Position numbers and translations under genes: made by a program. A DNA stretch of 64,000 nt from the NCBI RefSeq assembly GCF_030463535.1, contig NC_132887.1:18643358-18707357 (forward strand), in the 5' to 3' direction. Positions 12,431 to 24,811 of the stretch are shown one piece after another. Position 1 is the first letter of the stretch. Each line of letters begins with the position of its first letter. The stretch comes from Salminus brasiliensis (taxonomy: Eukaryota; Chordata; Actinopteri; Characiformes; Bryconidae). The notes under the pieces were generated by a model that saw only the letters and a list, made by a program, of their open reading frames with translations, made no database searches and was not told the DNA's origin.

Positions 12431-13967
12431 CACCTTCATTTTTAACATTTGCTTAATTTCACAAAATGGCGAGTGCCATATTAGAGATACAGGGCACCAA
12501 CATTTTTGAGAAATTGTAGACGCTACACCCAAAGTCAAACAGCCAAATAGCAGATACACACACATGGGCAATGGGAAATACTTAGCTAGTATCAGTTTAT
12601 AGCATATTAACTTTCATGATTACATCACATTCAAACCTTTCTCCAGTGTTTTTAGTTTGTCGACTTGGTTTGTCTATTGTAGCATGGTCCTATAAATAAC
12701 ACAATATAAAATGGAAAGGTTTAATATTGTATTTTAGGCTAAACACAATGGCTAATGAAGTGCCAAGCAGTGGAAGCTCTACTGCCGGGATCTGAGAAGC
12801 CTGTACTAGGCCGGTTGTATGCTTATAGCTAACCCATCTGGCCAGCAACAATCTCTTCAGCAAGCTAACCTCCACAAGCTAACACCACACCAAGAGGATA
12901 ACGAGATGAGATCAACAATGCCTGGTCTAAATCATTAAAAACAGTCATTCTGCAGCTCTTTTTACAGTGCCAATGCTAGGTTAGCCTAGGCTTCATGGCT
13001 CTGAACCATCAAAGTGAAGTAAACCGGCTCCATAAAAGAAATTAGCATTTTGCATTATGAGGGAGTTGTGTGTTGACTTGTAAAATCACATCTGAGCCCT
13101 AACCAAAGTCACATACGTCACATACTATACATCAAAGAAAAACTTAAAATACTGACTAAATGTATTGATCTTTAAGCAAACCAAAAGTAGCTAGTTTTTA
13201 TATCATCCCAGAGAACTTTATATGGTTCTTTTTGGTGCCTTTAAGATTGCTGTATGGAGGTTAGTGTGTAAATCTGTTTATATGCTATAGTCACTGTGTT
13301 TTGGCACTTGAGGCACATTTGTGCACATTTGAACAGAGTGGGTTTATGAAGAATCCATAAGTGGAAGGTGAGCCTGTTTACCGGTTTGCGAGGCAGCTCT
13401 CTGTTCAGGTACTGAAGAGACAGTGCGGCTGGCAGATGTCTGCCACACAAAGCTGGCTGCAGACAGTATTGTACTCATGTCCTAAAGAACTGCAGATGAT
13501 TTGAGCTAGAATGTATAATTTTCTCATTTCTTTCACGAGCTGTCAGCCTTTCACAAATTAGCGAGGGGCTCTGACCCTGGCGTTCCACGCACAGCGAGAG
13601 AGAAGACAGCGTAATGCACGACATACGGCGTTTCAATCAGACACTCTCTCTTTCACACCCATCAAATCATCTCCATATACATAATTCATACACCTGTGGA
13701 GGGATGAGCTTTATTGCCACACTTCTGCGGCATGGAGAGTATGATTACACATTAATCTGTCTGGTTCAGCGTTGTCATAAAAAGATAACGTTTTTCTGCC
13801 TTCCCCCTTCTCAAACAAGGCGCTATACTCGCAACTCCTCATGCTGTTGCTGCCATGTTCATCTGAGTCTCCGGTTATATTGGAAGACTACATCCGCTCA
13901 GAGGCAACAGTACATGAGTTTGATTCTGTGGTCACGTATCATAGCACCAATTATGAAAGTTAATGAA
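12431..13967. other. Intergenic, nothing recognised
   Basis: No exon, RNA gene or clear repeat. A short AGAAC/GGTTCT motif pair at about 13210-13235 may be one more scrap of the foldback family. The 126-residue frame at 13614-13994 has no recognisable domain. Confidence 0.45.
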
Positions 13968-14062
13968 ATGTACACTATGTCCAAAGGTTTGTGAACACCC
14001 CCTCTAATGAATGCATTCAGCTACTTTAAGTTGCACCCATCGCTGACACAGATGTGCAATTA

Positions 14063-14114
<52 letters not shown>

Positions 14115-14445
14115 GCTTGTTTAGTCCATGTAGAAATGTACTGCCAATAGAAAAGGACTCTCTGAAGCAAATAAACATGAACCTATTGGCACCATATTTC
14201 TAATGCCAGGTGTAGGTTATGGGGGTGTAAAGCCCCCCAGCATTGAACTGTGGAGCAGTGGAACTGTGTTCTCTGGAATGATAGATCTCCAATACTTTTA
14301 GGATGAGTTGAGGATGAAGTGGGGTGGTGATCATCCAACATCCTGACCTCACTAACGCTCTTGTAACTGAATGCAATCAAATCCTCACAGCAGTGCTCAA
14401 AAAACTAGTAGAAAGCCTTCTTAAGACAGTAGAGAACATAGGACA
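13968..14445 (+). mobile_element. Tc1-like MITE (non-autonomous), copy A
   Basis: The left end TACACTATGTCCAAAGG TTTGTGAACACC is a typical Tc1 terminal repeat. The body (GCTACTTTAAGTTGCACCCA, a CA microsatellite at 14071-14110, GGACTCTCTGAAGCA, AGCCCCCCAGCATTGA) has no transposase until a short C-terminal scrap (CTGACCTCACTAACGCTCTT). A shorter relative is at 18479-18690. Confidence 0.65.
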
Positions 14446-15480
14446 TTAACTCTTTTTTCATTCAAACTCTTCTTCCATAGACCACTATAAAATACCTGAC
14501 ATGTTTAATAATGTGAAAACCAATAATCAGAACAACAAATATGACTGGGTTGATGTTAAATTTAAAGAAATAACAATGTAAAGGAAGAGTGCAAAGTTAA
14601 TTGCTTTTTTCCAGCATTTGTAAAGCTAAAGTAAGTTTACTTCTGGTTGTTGGTTCTGGCATTCCAGCTAAAAGCTGCCTAGCAATAAAATCATGGGGAA
14701 CTTTCCTATGACAGTTTTTCTTACAACATCCAGAAAAATACCAGAATATTTGCCACAAAATAACCAAGCACAGGTGGTATAGGTTGTTAAAACATCAAAA
14801 AGCTTCAACCATACCCAGCCTGCCAGGCCAGTCACAGTTAGACATAATAAACATAATAATCATAACCTTAACTTACATAGCCCATATACTGGAAACTGGA
14901 ATAATGGATTTTTAATGCCAACTATTTTGCATATTAGAAATGTTGCAATTATTCCACACAGCTATAATTATATACTGTAGATACTTGGTTAAATTAAAGA
15001 TGATCTAATAACTGTTGTCCCATCAAGCAAAATACATTCCTAAATAAATCCCTTAGCACAGTTTTAAATTTCAACACAAATAAGATGTTTCTATGTGTTT
15101 TAAATGTTATCCCCTCAATGTAAATACTGTTATATTTTCAAAATGACTTTTTAAACTTCACAGTACATGCTGTGAATATATGGAAACTAAGCACTAAAAC
15201 CAGCCTGATGTGGTAAGAACAGATGTACATACATAGACGCCCCTGTTCACCCTGAAATTCTCATTACAGGGCACAATACAAGGCAGCCAGACAATACAGA
15301 GATCAGAGGTTATTTACATATATCATCCTTAAATGCATACTAAAAAAATTACCTTTGCTTTTTGAAACATAAAATAATCAAAATGACATTAACAGAACTT
15401 CAGGAAAACATTGTGTTATTATTATGACTAAACCTTTATTCTCTAGCAAAACATCTGTATGACAGCTGTCATGCATTATT
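14446..15480. other. AT-rich intergenic, nothing recognised
   Basis: No supported feature; no exon-like frames or clear repeats before the tandem array. Confidence 0.55.
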
Positions 15481-15484
15481 TGAA

Positions 15485-16760
15485 AGCTCTCACTAAAGTA
15501 AAGCAAAATAATGTTGCAGTAATGTTGTAATAAGGTAAAGCAATATTGCAGTAATGTAAAGTAATGCAAAGTTATATTGCAGTAAAATAATGTTCCAGTA
15601 AAGTAAAGCAAAGCAATGTTGCAGCAAAGCTGAAGTAATGTTGCAGTAAAGCAATGCTGCAGTAAAATAACAATGTTCCAGTAAAGCAAAGTAAAGCAAT
15701 GTTGTAATAATGTTGAAGTAATTATATAGTGAAATGAAGTAATGTTGTCGTAAAATAAAGCAAAGTTGGAGTAAAGTTGCAGTAATGTAAATCAATTCAA
15801 TGTTGCAGTAATGTTACATAATATAATTGTGCACTAAAGTACAGCAATGTTGTAGTAATGTTGTAGTTAAGTAAAGCAAATTAAAGTAATATTGCAGTAA
15901 AGTAATATTGCAGTAAAGTAAAGCAATGTTGCAGTAATGGTACAGTGAAATGAAGTAATGTTGCAGTAAACTAAAGTAAAGTAAAGCAAAGCAATGTTGC
16001 AGCAAAGTTGCAGTAATATTGCAGTAAAGCAATGCTGCAGTAAAATAACAATGTTCCAGTAAAGCAAAGTAAAGCAATATTGCATTAAAGTAAAGTCATG
16101 TTGTAATAATGTTGCAGGAAGGTAAAGCAATGTTGCAGTAATGTTGAAGTAATTATATAGTAAAATAAAGTAATGTTGCAGTAAAATAAAGCAAAGTTGG
16201 AGTGAAGTTGCAGTAATGTTGCAGTAATGTAAATCAATTCAATGTTGCAGTAATGTTACATAATATAATTGCGCACTAAAGTACAGAAATGTTGTAGTAA
16301 TGTTGTAGTTAAGTAAAGCAAATTAAAGTAATATTGCAGTAAAGTAAAGCAATATTGGAGTAAGGTAAAGCAATGTTGCAGTAATGTTGAAGTAATGGTG
16401 CAGTGAAATAGAGTATTATTACTTTAAAGTAAAGTAAAGCAATACTGCAGTAAAGTAAAGTAATGCTGCAGTAATGGTACAGTGAAATAAAGTAATGCTG
16501 CAGTACTCTGAAGTAAAGTAAAGCAATATTGCAGTAAAATAAACCAATGTTGTAGTGATGGTGCAGTAAAATAAAGCAATATTGCAGTGACGTAAAGTAA
16601 CATGGGGATGATGTTACAGTAAAATAAAATAATGCTGCTGTAAAGTAATCTTTCAGTAAAACAAAGTAATGTCAGTAATGTTGCAGTAAAGTAAAGCAAA
16701 GTAAGGCAATTTTGCTGTAATGCTGCAGTAACTTTACTAATGCAGTAAAGTAATGTAAAG
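15485..16760. repeat. Degenerate satellite-like tandem array with higher-order repeats
   Basis: About 1.28 kb is built from short units such as GTTGCAGTAAT (about 11 bp) and GTTGCAGTAAAGTAAAGCAAT-like 21-mers (shown as GTTGCAGTAAAGTAAAGCA plus AT). A longer block is itself duplicated: the segment opening GAAGTAATTATATAGT at 15715 recurs at 16146 (431 bp later), including GTAAATCAATTCAATG and ATAATATAATTG. Overlapping minus-strand frames of 87-113 residues, rich in Leu/Tyr/Phe/Cys, are repeat artefacts and not genes. Confidence 0.9.
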
Positions 16761-18478
16761 AACAAAAGCTAGTGCATCTTTTCTTTCTTTTTTTTTTTTT
16801 TTTACATCTGGTCACTATAAATTATCAGTGAAAAAAATAAATTCATACATTATAGGACATTAAATGCAATGGATAGCTCATATGATCGAAGTTTAGACAT
16901 GGTAGGGGTGTCTCTACAATTAGTAAATGCTTGGCCTAAACTGACCCAACAATTTTGAAACAAAACACAGAACCAGCATTTGTACTAATCAACAAATAAG
17001 TGGTTCACACAGACACAAGTACACTATTTGCACATACTGCCCTATTTTGGCACTGCTGCCTTTGTTCAGGAGCTTTCAAACCCACTGTAAAAGCAACCAT
17101 GGTCAAGCAGCCTAATTGCAAAGCCTCTACTATTTCCCCAACTCTATTTTCCATTAGGCTCCTCACTCATTTGATAGCCACATGGCAGGCTTTCTGTTTA
17201 GCGAATGAAACAGAACTAGGACAGGGGCTGCATCCAAAACTGCTGCTACTTAACTGTGTGTCAAAAATAGAACACCACTAATAGAAGTGCATTCACTGGT
17301 GTCATATGTACAGTACAGTATAGGAAGATGCTGCTTTTGAGTGAAGTCATTTCACCAACAATTTTGGTTAATTTCACAAGACTACACATACTAACACTAC
17401 CACCAACACATACTAGAAAATGTACTACTACTATTTAATCTAATTTTAAAATGCAATAAATATGTGGTTATCTTTGATAATCTGGCTTTGAAAATAATTA
17501 TGAGCAAAAGTTGAGCCTGAAGTTTTGCTAAGGAAATACAAAACTAGAAAACTGTCAGACATCTACTACTTTTCAGGTTAATTTTGTAATTTTACTCAAT
17601 GTCACATGAAATGTCAAAGTGTGTAGTTTAATTTCTAAAGTTTACCAAAAACAAAACAAAAACAACTATAGTCTAGTACAGTTGTTTATGTCCACTGGTC
17701 ATTCCATTAATAGGGGAATTTCCCAATAAACACAATCTGAACAAAAACACACAGTGCTCACTTATTTTAATTACAATTACAATTACAAGTACTATTACTA
17801 TTACTATTACTATTACTATTTTCAGAGTCATACAGATATTATCCTGATTGGAAAACATTTCAAATATCTCAAAAATGTGTATTGCTTGATATTTCCAAGG
17901 ATACTATCTCCACTAGCAAAAGACAATTCCATTGAATGATTTCTGCAAACTCTCTTCATAGCTTGAGATAAAATTCAGTGAAATGATCATTTAGATGTGA
18001 CACCAACTTGCCATTAACATTTCAATATTGTTCCTTTTATTTATTTAAAAATGTTTTACTCTTCCTAATTGAACTTAACACATTAATCATGTTGCTGGTA
18101 ACACTACTAAAAGAGAAAGTTTCAGCACAGTCAGTGTTGATTTAGATGCAGTAAATGTGTCATACATTTTTGCAAACCATTTAAGGCTAATGAATATGCA
18201 ATCATTTGTATGTTCAGCACAGTGTGTGTTGAGTAATGTGTTGTTAGGACACATTTTTCTTTAAATTAGTAAAAAGGAAAAATACATTGAACTTTGACAT
18301 ATATGGAATGGTGTGATTATTGATTTGTCTGGAAATTGTTCTTTACACTGTATCAAAATTTCAAAATAACTTGGAATAAATTTCTTTAAAAAAATTTTTT
18401 AACCTTCTTCTGTAAAGTTGGCATTTTGGAGATTGTTATATACTATACACAGTATATACATATACTGTATGTTTAAAG
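16761..18478. other. AT-rich intergenic with hexanucleotide microsatellite
   Basis: A poly-T run at 16788-16803 and an ATTACA/TACTAT hexanucleotide repeat at 17767-17820. Otherwise no gene or known repeat was recognised. Confidence 0.5.
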
Positions 18479-18690
18479 TACTCAGCTACTTTCCGGTGCA
18501 CCCTTTTGCTGAGACAGACATTTAGTTGCACATGGACAGCATGTTTAATTGTCATTGAAAAGCATTGCCAGTATAACAGGACACTTTGAAGTTTAATGTC
18601 ACCATGCCCAGTGCCATCCGGTAGACAGAGGGGTATAAAGCAAGGGAACTGGCTTCTCTAAAGTACTGGAGCTCCATTCAATAACTCTGG
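18479..18690 (+). mobile_element. Tc1-like MITE, copy B (decayed)
   Basis: It shares with copy A the order CTCAGCTACTTTCCGGTGCACCC-like head, CATTGCCAGTATAACAGGACA, CACCATGCCCAGTGCCA, GGGGTATAAAGC and GGAGCTCCATTCAATA. It has no coding part and is more diverged than copy A. Confidence 0.55.
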
Positions 18691-20447
18691 AAAAGTTTTT
18701 ATGGTATTTTTGTTTTATTACTAATCATTCATTACCCATACCATGCTCAATGCTCTCATGGACCTACATATATAGGCTTTAAAAATGTATGTTATTTATT
18801 ATTAATACATTATTTATTACAAATGATTCAAGTCTAATACCTTTTTGTACAACCTGCTTACCTGTGATATAAAATAAAACTTTATTGTAAGCACTTATCC
18901 TCTGTGAACATACCTAAAAAGTTACAACCCAAGAAGTTTCAAAAATGTATGCACACTCAATAAATTCTACAGTACATATAGGACATTTATGCATTATTAA
19001 GATATGATCTTGTCTAGCACTGGCATCATTATTCAAAAAAGTGGAATAATAAATATCAAGTATTTTAGTAACATGAAATCTATAGTACGTTTTAACCCTT
19101 TTGTGTTTGGAGGCTGTACTGTACCCTGGCTACCTCTCACTGTGAGTTGACTATCTGCTTTTAAATAGTGCTACTTTCCAGCTACCAATAGGTGTGAATC
19201 TGTTATTTATACACACTATAACAATGCATGGTCAATTAATCCTGTTACAAACCAGGCTTGTTAAGAAATGTAGTCCATAATATTATATACAAAAGCTGAG
19301 TTGTTGGGGTGGTGCAGAAAGATTTGAGAAAGAAGTCAGAAACATTTATTTTCATACTATGATCATAGTCAATGGAACTGAAATATATCAAGTGTACTTC
19401 TTTCTATGGATCACACATGAATTATTAACATGTACATTTGATGTCCTTCATGATCTTTTTTAAAATGTTAGGTTTGATGCTCTAAAAAAGAACAGATAAT
19501 TGATTTGGGAAAGAAAACTCCTTCAAGACATTTTGAAGATGGACATTTTTGCATTCACCCTATTTCAGGAATCAGAATCAGGAAATTTCTGACTAGCAGA
19601 CTAGTTTACACCTCTCTTTCTCACTCTTAGAAAACGCTACACTATCGCATCTCTATTTAAGCATTTCACCAATTTGAAACCCACCATAACAAGTCATCAT
19701 GGACATGTCAAAAGGTCAATGGTATATATCTCAAATGAGTGCGTGTTTATAAGGAGCAAAAAAAATCTTCCCCAAATGCTGCCTTTAAATTAACATGTGT
19801 CTTGGAGAGTGCATATGCGGGTGCTCGTTGAAAACATGCATTTATGCATTTCCATTTGTGTGTGTGAGTGGGTCTGCGCATGCTAGCAGCAGCCCTCCTC
19901 TTCTCCGTGTGGAGAAAGAAGCCATTCTCCAGGCAATCAGAGCTGTGCCTGCAGGAGCCCAGCCAAGCCACTCATCCTCAGCCTACTCAAGAGCTGCTTT
20001 AATTAACCATCATACCACAGATGGGATCGATTTTAACCTCCCCCCCCCCCCCTCTCTCTCTCTCACCCTTCTCCAACCTCCCCCCTCAACCTTACATGTC
20101 TTTTTCAACCTTCTTTCTCCAAAGTCTTTCTCCCAGTGCTCTGCCTCTCCCTCTCATCTTGTGCCCCTTCTCTTGTGCAGTCTTTCTCCCTGTCTCTCTC
20201 TCTCTCTGTCTCTCTCTCCTGCACTGTGCACCTCTCTCCTATATACAAGTCACATAATTGAACTGGAACAGTGCCAGACTGCAGCCCCCCTAGTCTGCCT
20301 GTTTCACCCACAGCCCCTGGCCTCACCTGCTCAATACCTTATTAGTGTCAGGATCTGTGGAGAGCCATTGCGGATTAACGAGAGAGATATGAGATTGATT
20401 TCTGCCCTCATAGATGAAATTGGGTTCTGCCCTTCTATCTCTATGTA

Positions 20448-20450
<3 letters not shown>
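18691..20450. other. Intergenic; pyrimidine-rich part at 20.0-20.24 kb
   Basis: No supported gene. At 20040-20225 the DNA is C/T-rich simple sequence, which creates a 247-residue open frame that also runs into the TA repeat. It has no start context, domain or splice logic. Confidence 0.5.

Positions 20451-20514
<64 letters not shown>
20451..20514. repeat. (AT)n microsatellite
   Basis: Perfect AT run of about 32 units; encodes Tyr-Ile repeats in several frames. Confidence 0.95.
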
Positions 20515-20518
<4 letters not shown>

Positions 20519-20664
20519 CGTCATTTTTCACTTTTTGACATTTTGATATCAGACACCAGTTCTGGTTGTAGTTCTTTACATTGTGTCAAAATTTCATGAT
20601 ACCAATGCTCCAATAGGAATGCTTAAAAATGGCTTGGCTATATAAGGAAGTTATATAGAAATTT

Positions 20665-20885
20665 TTTTACACACACTCTATGGACAAAATTATTGGGACA
20701 AAAGTATTGGTGTTCTTCTGAGGGTATTAAAAAAGAGACTGCTTTTGTTTTTGCAAAAACTGTCTCTACTGTCCAGGGAAGGCGTTCTACTAGATTTTAA
20801 AACATTGCTATGAGAATTGGTCACCACCTTATCCTCAACTAACCAATTCATCTCATTGTCACAGTTGGAACATTCTCCAAGTAAG
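20665..20885 (-). mobile_element. Tc1-like MITE remnant
   Basis: It begins with CTCTATGGACAAAATTATTG and GGACA, a Tc1 terminal repeat. The body (GGGTATTAAAAAAGAGACTG, CTGTCTCTACTGTCCAGGGA, TTCTACTAGATTTT) matches a non-autonomous family common in fish. It includes the reverse of the CACCACC...ATCCTCAACT motif seen in copy A (14.3 kb), so both belong to one superfamily. No transposase. Confidence 0.6.
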
Positions 20886-21044
20886 TAACTTCACAGGAGA
20901 ATGAAAGCCAATGTAACAATATGTCAGTGTAACTCACTTTGGAGCATTTCCTTTATTATGAAAATTCGGTATGACTTACTTACCTAGCAGGGTTGCAGAG
21001 ATACAGTGTTTTGTTGTGACAGCAATGATTTGTGGCCTATTTCC

Positions 21045-21400
21045 AACTCTCAACACAGCGGTAATACTGACATGGTACTGATATGGAGTGTTATGCTGCC
21101 ACACTTGTATCAGAACTTTTATACACACCTTTGTGTCACTATGCTGGGTTGAGTTCAGCAACCAAAATATTGTGGTCAGCAACTGGCCACTGAAGAAAGG
21201 CTAAAGAATGACTGGCACAACTTTGGAAAAAGGTACCATCTGTAATTATACACCTATACAATTTAACAAGGCAAGTGTGTCAAAATCCCAGCAACACTGC
21301 TGTGCCAGACACAGTTGTACCAGTTCAATACACATTAATATGACACAACCACTGTGGTATCAGTGCTGTACTGAGAATGAAACTCTATGGTGGTCTTTGT
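21045..21400. mobile_element. Foldback element, diverged copy 2
   Basis: The left arm (CTCAACACAGCGGTAATACT, GACATGGTACTGATATGGAG) and right arm (CAACACTGCTGTGCCAGACA, then CACTGTGGTATCAGTGCTGT, ACTGAGAATGA) are inverted and resemble the arms of the element at 1124-1580. It is much more mutated. Confidence 0.5.
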
Positions 21401-22394
21401 CCATTGTCTAACAAGCTAGCAAGTTAGAGGGGGCTGACAATGTGTGCAGCAACAGGTGAGCTACACTCAGTAACTGTTGGTTAGTTGACCCAAATGATAA
21501 AATGGTCATACAGCGTTCATAGACATTATGTCAACAAAACAAAATATTGAATGTAAAAAGATAGATAGAAAAGGGAGACTATGACCTGAGAACCACAACA
21601 GTGTGAATGTGTGAGTATTTAAATGTATTTTGCTGAGGGAAATGTAAGCAAGCTAATTACGTATCTGCAAGCCTACAAGCATCTCTCTCTCTCTCTTTCT
21701 GTCATTTCCCTTTCTTAATTCCAGAACAAATCCCAGGCAGGTTAAGAAAACCTCACTTAGAAATTCTAATCATGATCTCTGATCTGTACGGCAATCGTGA
21801 GGAGCAATAACCTGTTGGAACACACGCCTGCTTTGTCTGCAGTTTAAATAGCGTGCTATTGATTATTCATGGGACATACATGGCTTCTGAGGAAAATGGT
21901 GTGTCAATGAGTTTAACAGGAGTTGGGTACTGGAGCAGAGATTAGAGTCTTTTGGAGAAATAGGTGGCTACAGGGTGAGGGAATAGAAAGGGAATGTAAT
22001 CACATGTCTGCGTTTGTGTGTGTGTGTGTGTGTGTGTGCACATGCAGTAGTGCTAAACTGTTAGTGTTGTATGAGATAGGTCTTCAGTATGTGTTAACAG
22101 CTAGGGGTCATGGCCCTCACGCAAAGAGCTGTGCTTGATCCTCGGCTTTGAGTACATAAGCAGAGAGGTGAGACGCGTCCAGCATATTTACAGGATTTTC
22201 AGCCCCTGTCTTTCAGCCTTTATTTATATACACACAGGACTTTTCTATGGTTAAATGGATTACAATACATTTTCTGTTATAATTTAAAAATATTTAAATA
22301 TTTTAATTATCTCTTATTTTTACTTTTTGTAATTAGTTTGATTTACAAGTTAATGCTAACTCTTTAACAACTCAATGACCCTAACAAGAATTGC
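21401..22394. other. Intergenic with TG microsatellite
   Basis: A CT run at 21682-21696 and a TG run at 22015-22039. No gene recognised; the 22.2-22.4 kb part is very AT-rich. Confidence 0.5.
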
Positions 22395-23520
22395 ATTAAC
22401 CATTTAGGAATTACAGTTTTTTACATGATTCTTTCATTTTCACAGGATGAACTAACATGGCTAAAATGACTAACAATTAAATATTAGGAGTATCTTTAAT
22501 ATCTGGAACCCACAGACATCACCAAATGCTGAGTTTCATTCCCTAACATGCTTTGCCAGGCAAGATGCTTTACTTCAGCTGCCTTCTATTTGTGTACCTT
22601 TCTGCCTTCAGAAAGTGAAAAGCGGCTTTACTGGGTTGAGGTTAGATGATTGGCTTGGCCATTTCCTTGCCTTTAGAATCTCTTGGATTGCTTTCATGGT
22701 ATGTCTTGAATCATTATCCATCCGCACTGAACAAACCACCATCGGTTTTGCAGCATTTTACAGAATTTAAGAAAACTATAGCTCTTTCTACCAAATATCA
22801 GAGGTCATCCTGCTACTTCTACCAGCAGTTCTACCATCAATAAACACCAGTAACCCAGTTCCATTGTCAGCCATACATGCTCATGCCAGTGCCTCCACCA
22901 TTGGTGGGAAAGATGCTTTTGGATTTGGATTAAAGCCTTCTCTAAAGCCTAGCTTTTTTCTATCAGTTTAATCTGGCCTTTCTGTTCCTGAGAGTTACCA
23001 GTGGTTTGCATCTTGAATGAAACCTTCTGTATTTACACTAATGAAAGCTCTGCTTAATTTTAAACTTTGACAAAGATACATTTACCTCTTCATGAGAGTT
23101 GAGACTTGACTTTAGATGTTGTGAAAGGGTTTTTATTCACCAAGGAAATCATTCATGACCTTCAAGCCTTTTTGTGTTGCTGAGTTTGCCAGTGTGTTTT
23201 CTATTCTTAAGAATGTACCAAATTGTTGATTCATCCACTCTTAAATTTTCTGTTATTTTTGAGGTAGGTTTGTTTTGTCTTTTTTTTGTCAGCCTAATGA
23301 TGGCGTTACTTTCACCCAAACCTCTTTGGATGCTATATATTGAGAGTTCCCATGAAGACGTGCAAACTCAACAATTGGAATCAACTCTAGACCACTTAAT
23401 TCCTCAAGCTGTTGTGAAATAGTGAGAAAACAGGCCATGAAACTGCCAGTCAAATGTCCAATTACTTGGGTGACAACATCCCACTGTGGGGATGCTTTTC
23501 TGTGAGGACTGTGAGACAAT
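22395..23520 (-). mobile_element. Near full-length decayed Tc1-like transposon
   Basis: Read on the minus strand it carries the transposase order. The C-terminal side lies at low coordinates: MVEALA, then a stop (22881-22883) where the family has Trp, then ACMADNGTGLLVFIDG. The N-terminal helix-turn-helix side lies near 23.2-23.3 kb (motif ...VPNCWTI-like around AATGTACCAAATTG and CATCATTAGGCTGAC). The left flank CATTAACCATTTAGGAATTA and the GGAACCCACAGACATCACCA block are familiar ends of this family. Many stops and frameshifts: inactive. Short open frames here are by-products. Confidence 0.75.
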
Positions 23521-24778
23521 CTGTTTTAGTCTGATTAAAAAAAAAATATAAAAAAAAAAAATAATAATAATAAAAGCTTTGGAAAACATTTAGCAGAACT
23601 TCGATGAGGAATGAGAGAAAATCCCTTCCACGCAGTGAACAAAACTGACAGAAAAGTAACAGATGTTGAGCTGTTATTACAACAAAACATGTGTTAGGTA
23701 AAAGGTTTAATACTTATGCAAGCACATTCCCATTTTTAAACAAATGGATTTAAAAAAACACTTTAGTAGCATATTGGATTGCAATAAAAATGAATGCCTG
23801 GAAAAATCTGTGTAAGAATAAATTATAAAGCAGATGAATCTGATCATGGCTGAAGGCTGCTTTGTAGGTCACAATGGCCTTGTAATAGCAACAGTAGCAG
23901 TGGCAGTAGTTGTGTTTTGTGTGTGTGTGTGTGTGTGTTTGTGGCTGTAGCTGGCCTGTAGGCAGAGTCAGAGCTTATTGTGGTATGATTTCCTGGAGTG
24001 TTTTTGTCAGAGTGTGGCCATGTGTGATTGCCTCTCCGTCACTAGTGTCAACCGAGGATAATGCTGCGGCTGCCCTCGCTGCCACAAAAACAGGATCAGC
24101 ACAATCCAATTTCTCTTTCTCTGCAAAGATGGAATAATTTGCCAGAGGGACAGAGCTGAGAGAGAAAGAAAGAGAGAGTGAGAGAGAGAATGAGTGAGAA
24201 AAAGAGAGAGAGAGAGGGGGGGAGAGAGAAAGAGATAAGGAGAAAGACAGGGAGAGAGAGAGAGAACAGTGTCTGCGGTCCAAGGAAAGATAAAGCACTG
24301 TTAAAAAACAGCCATTACTAGAGGAATTGGGCGAGAGGGGGTTGACGACAGCCTTCCCCATAGTAGGCAATACCAACAGGAGGAGGGGGATTGCTCACAA
24401 ACACATCGAGCAATAGATAGCCATGGGTAAAATTGAGGGCCCAAAACCGGCAATTTGGATACAAAAAAAGAGGGAAAAAAAGGAACAGCAAATATAAAAC
24501 GAGACATGCAGCTACATACTTTACGTGGATTACAGCCTGGCTAAATAGAAATGGGCTTTGGAGTGGCTTTTTTCCCCCCTCATGCTGCTTTTGTGTAGAA
24601 CCTGCATGATCCAGAGGCATCAAGCAGAGTCAGTCTTGTGTTAAACTGGGAATAAATAAGCCCACTGTCAACAGCAACAAAATATTTGCAACTGTGTTAA
24701 CAAAATCAATACACCAATGCTAACTTTGCAAAGCCAAGCACTTTAAACTGAAAATGAGCATCAGGAATCAGGTGTGCT

Positions 24779-24811
<33 letters not shown>

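Noticed and set aside
15378-16765. Five overlapping minus-strand frames rich in Leu, Tyr, Phe and Cys
   Set aside because: Translations of the tandem array; they overlap one another in different frames and repeat the same peptide units.
19795-20538. 247-residue open frame on the plus strand, the longest in the window
   Set aside because: Built from C/T-rich simple sequence (Ser/Leu/Pro runs) and ends in Tyr-Ile repeats from the AT microsatellite; no domain, no splice logic.
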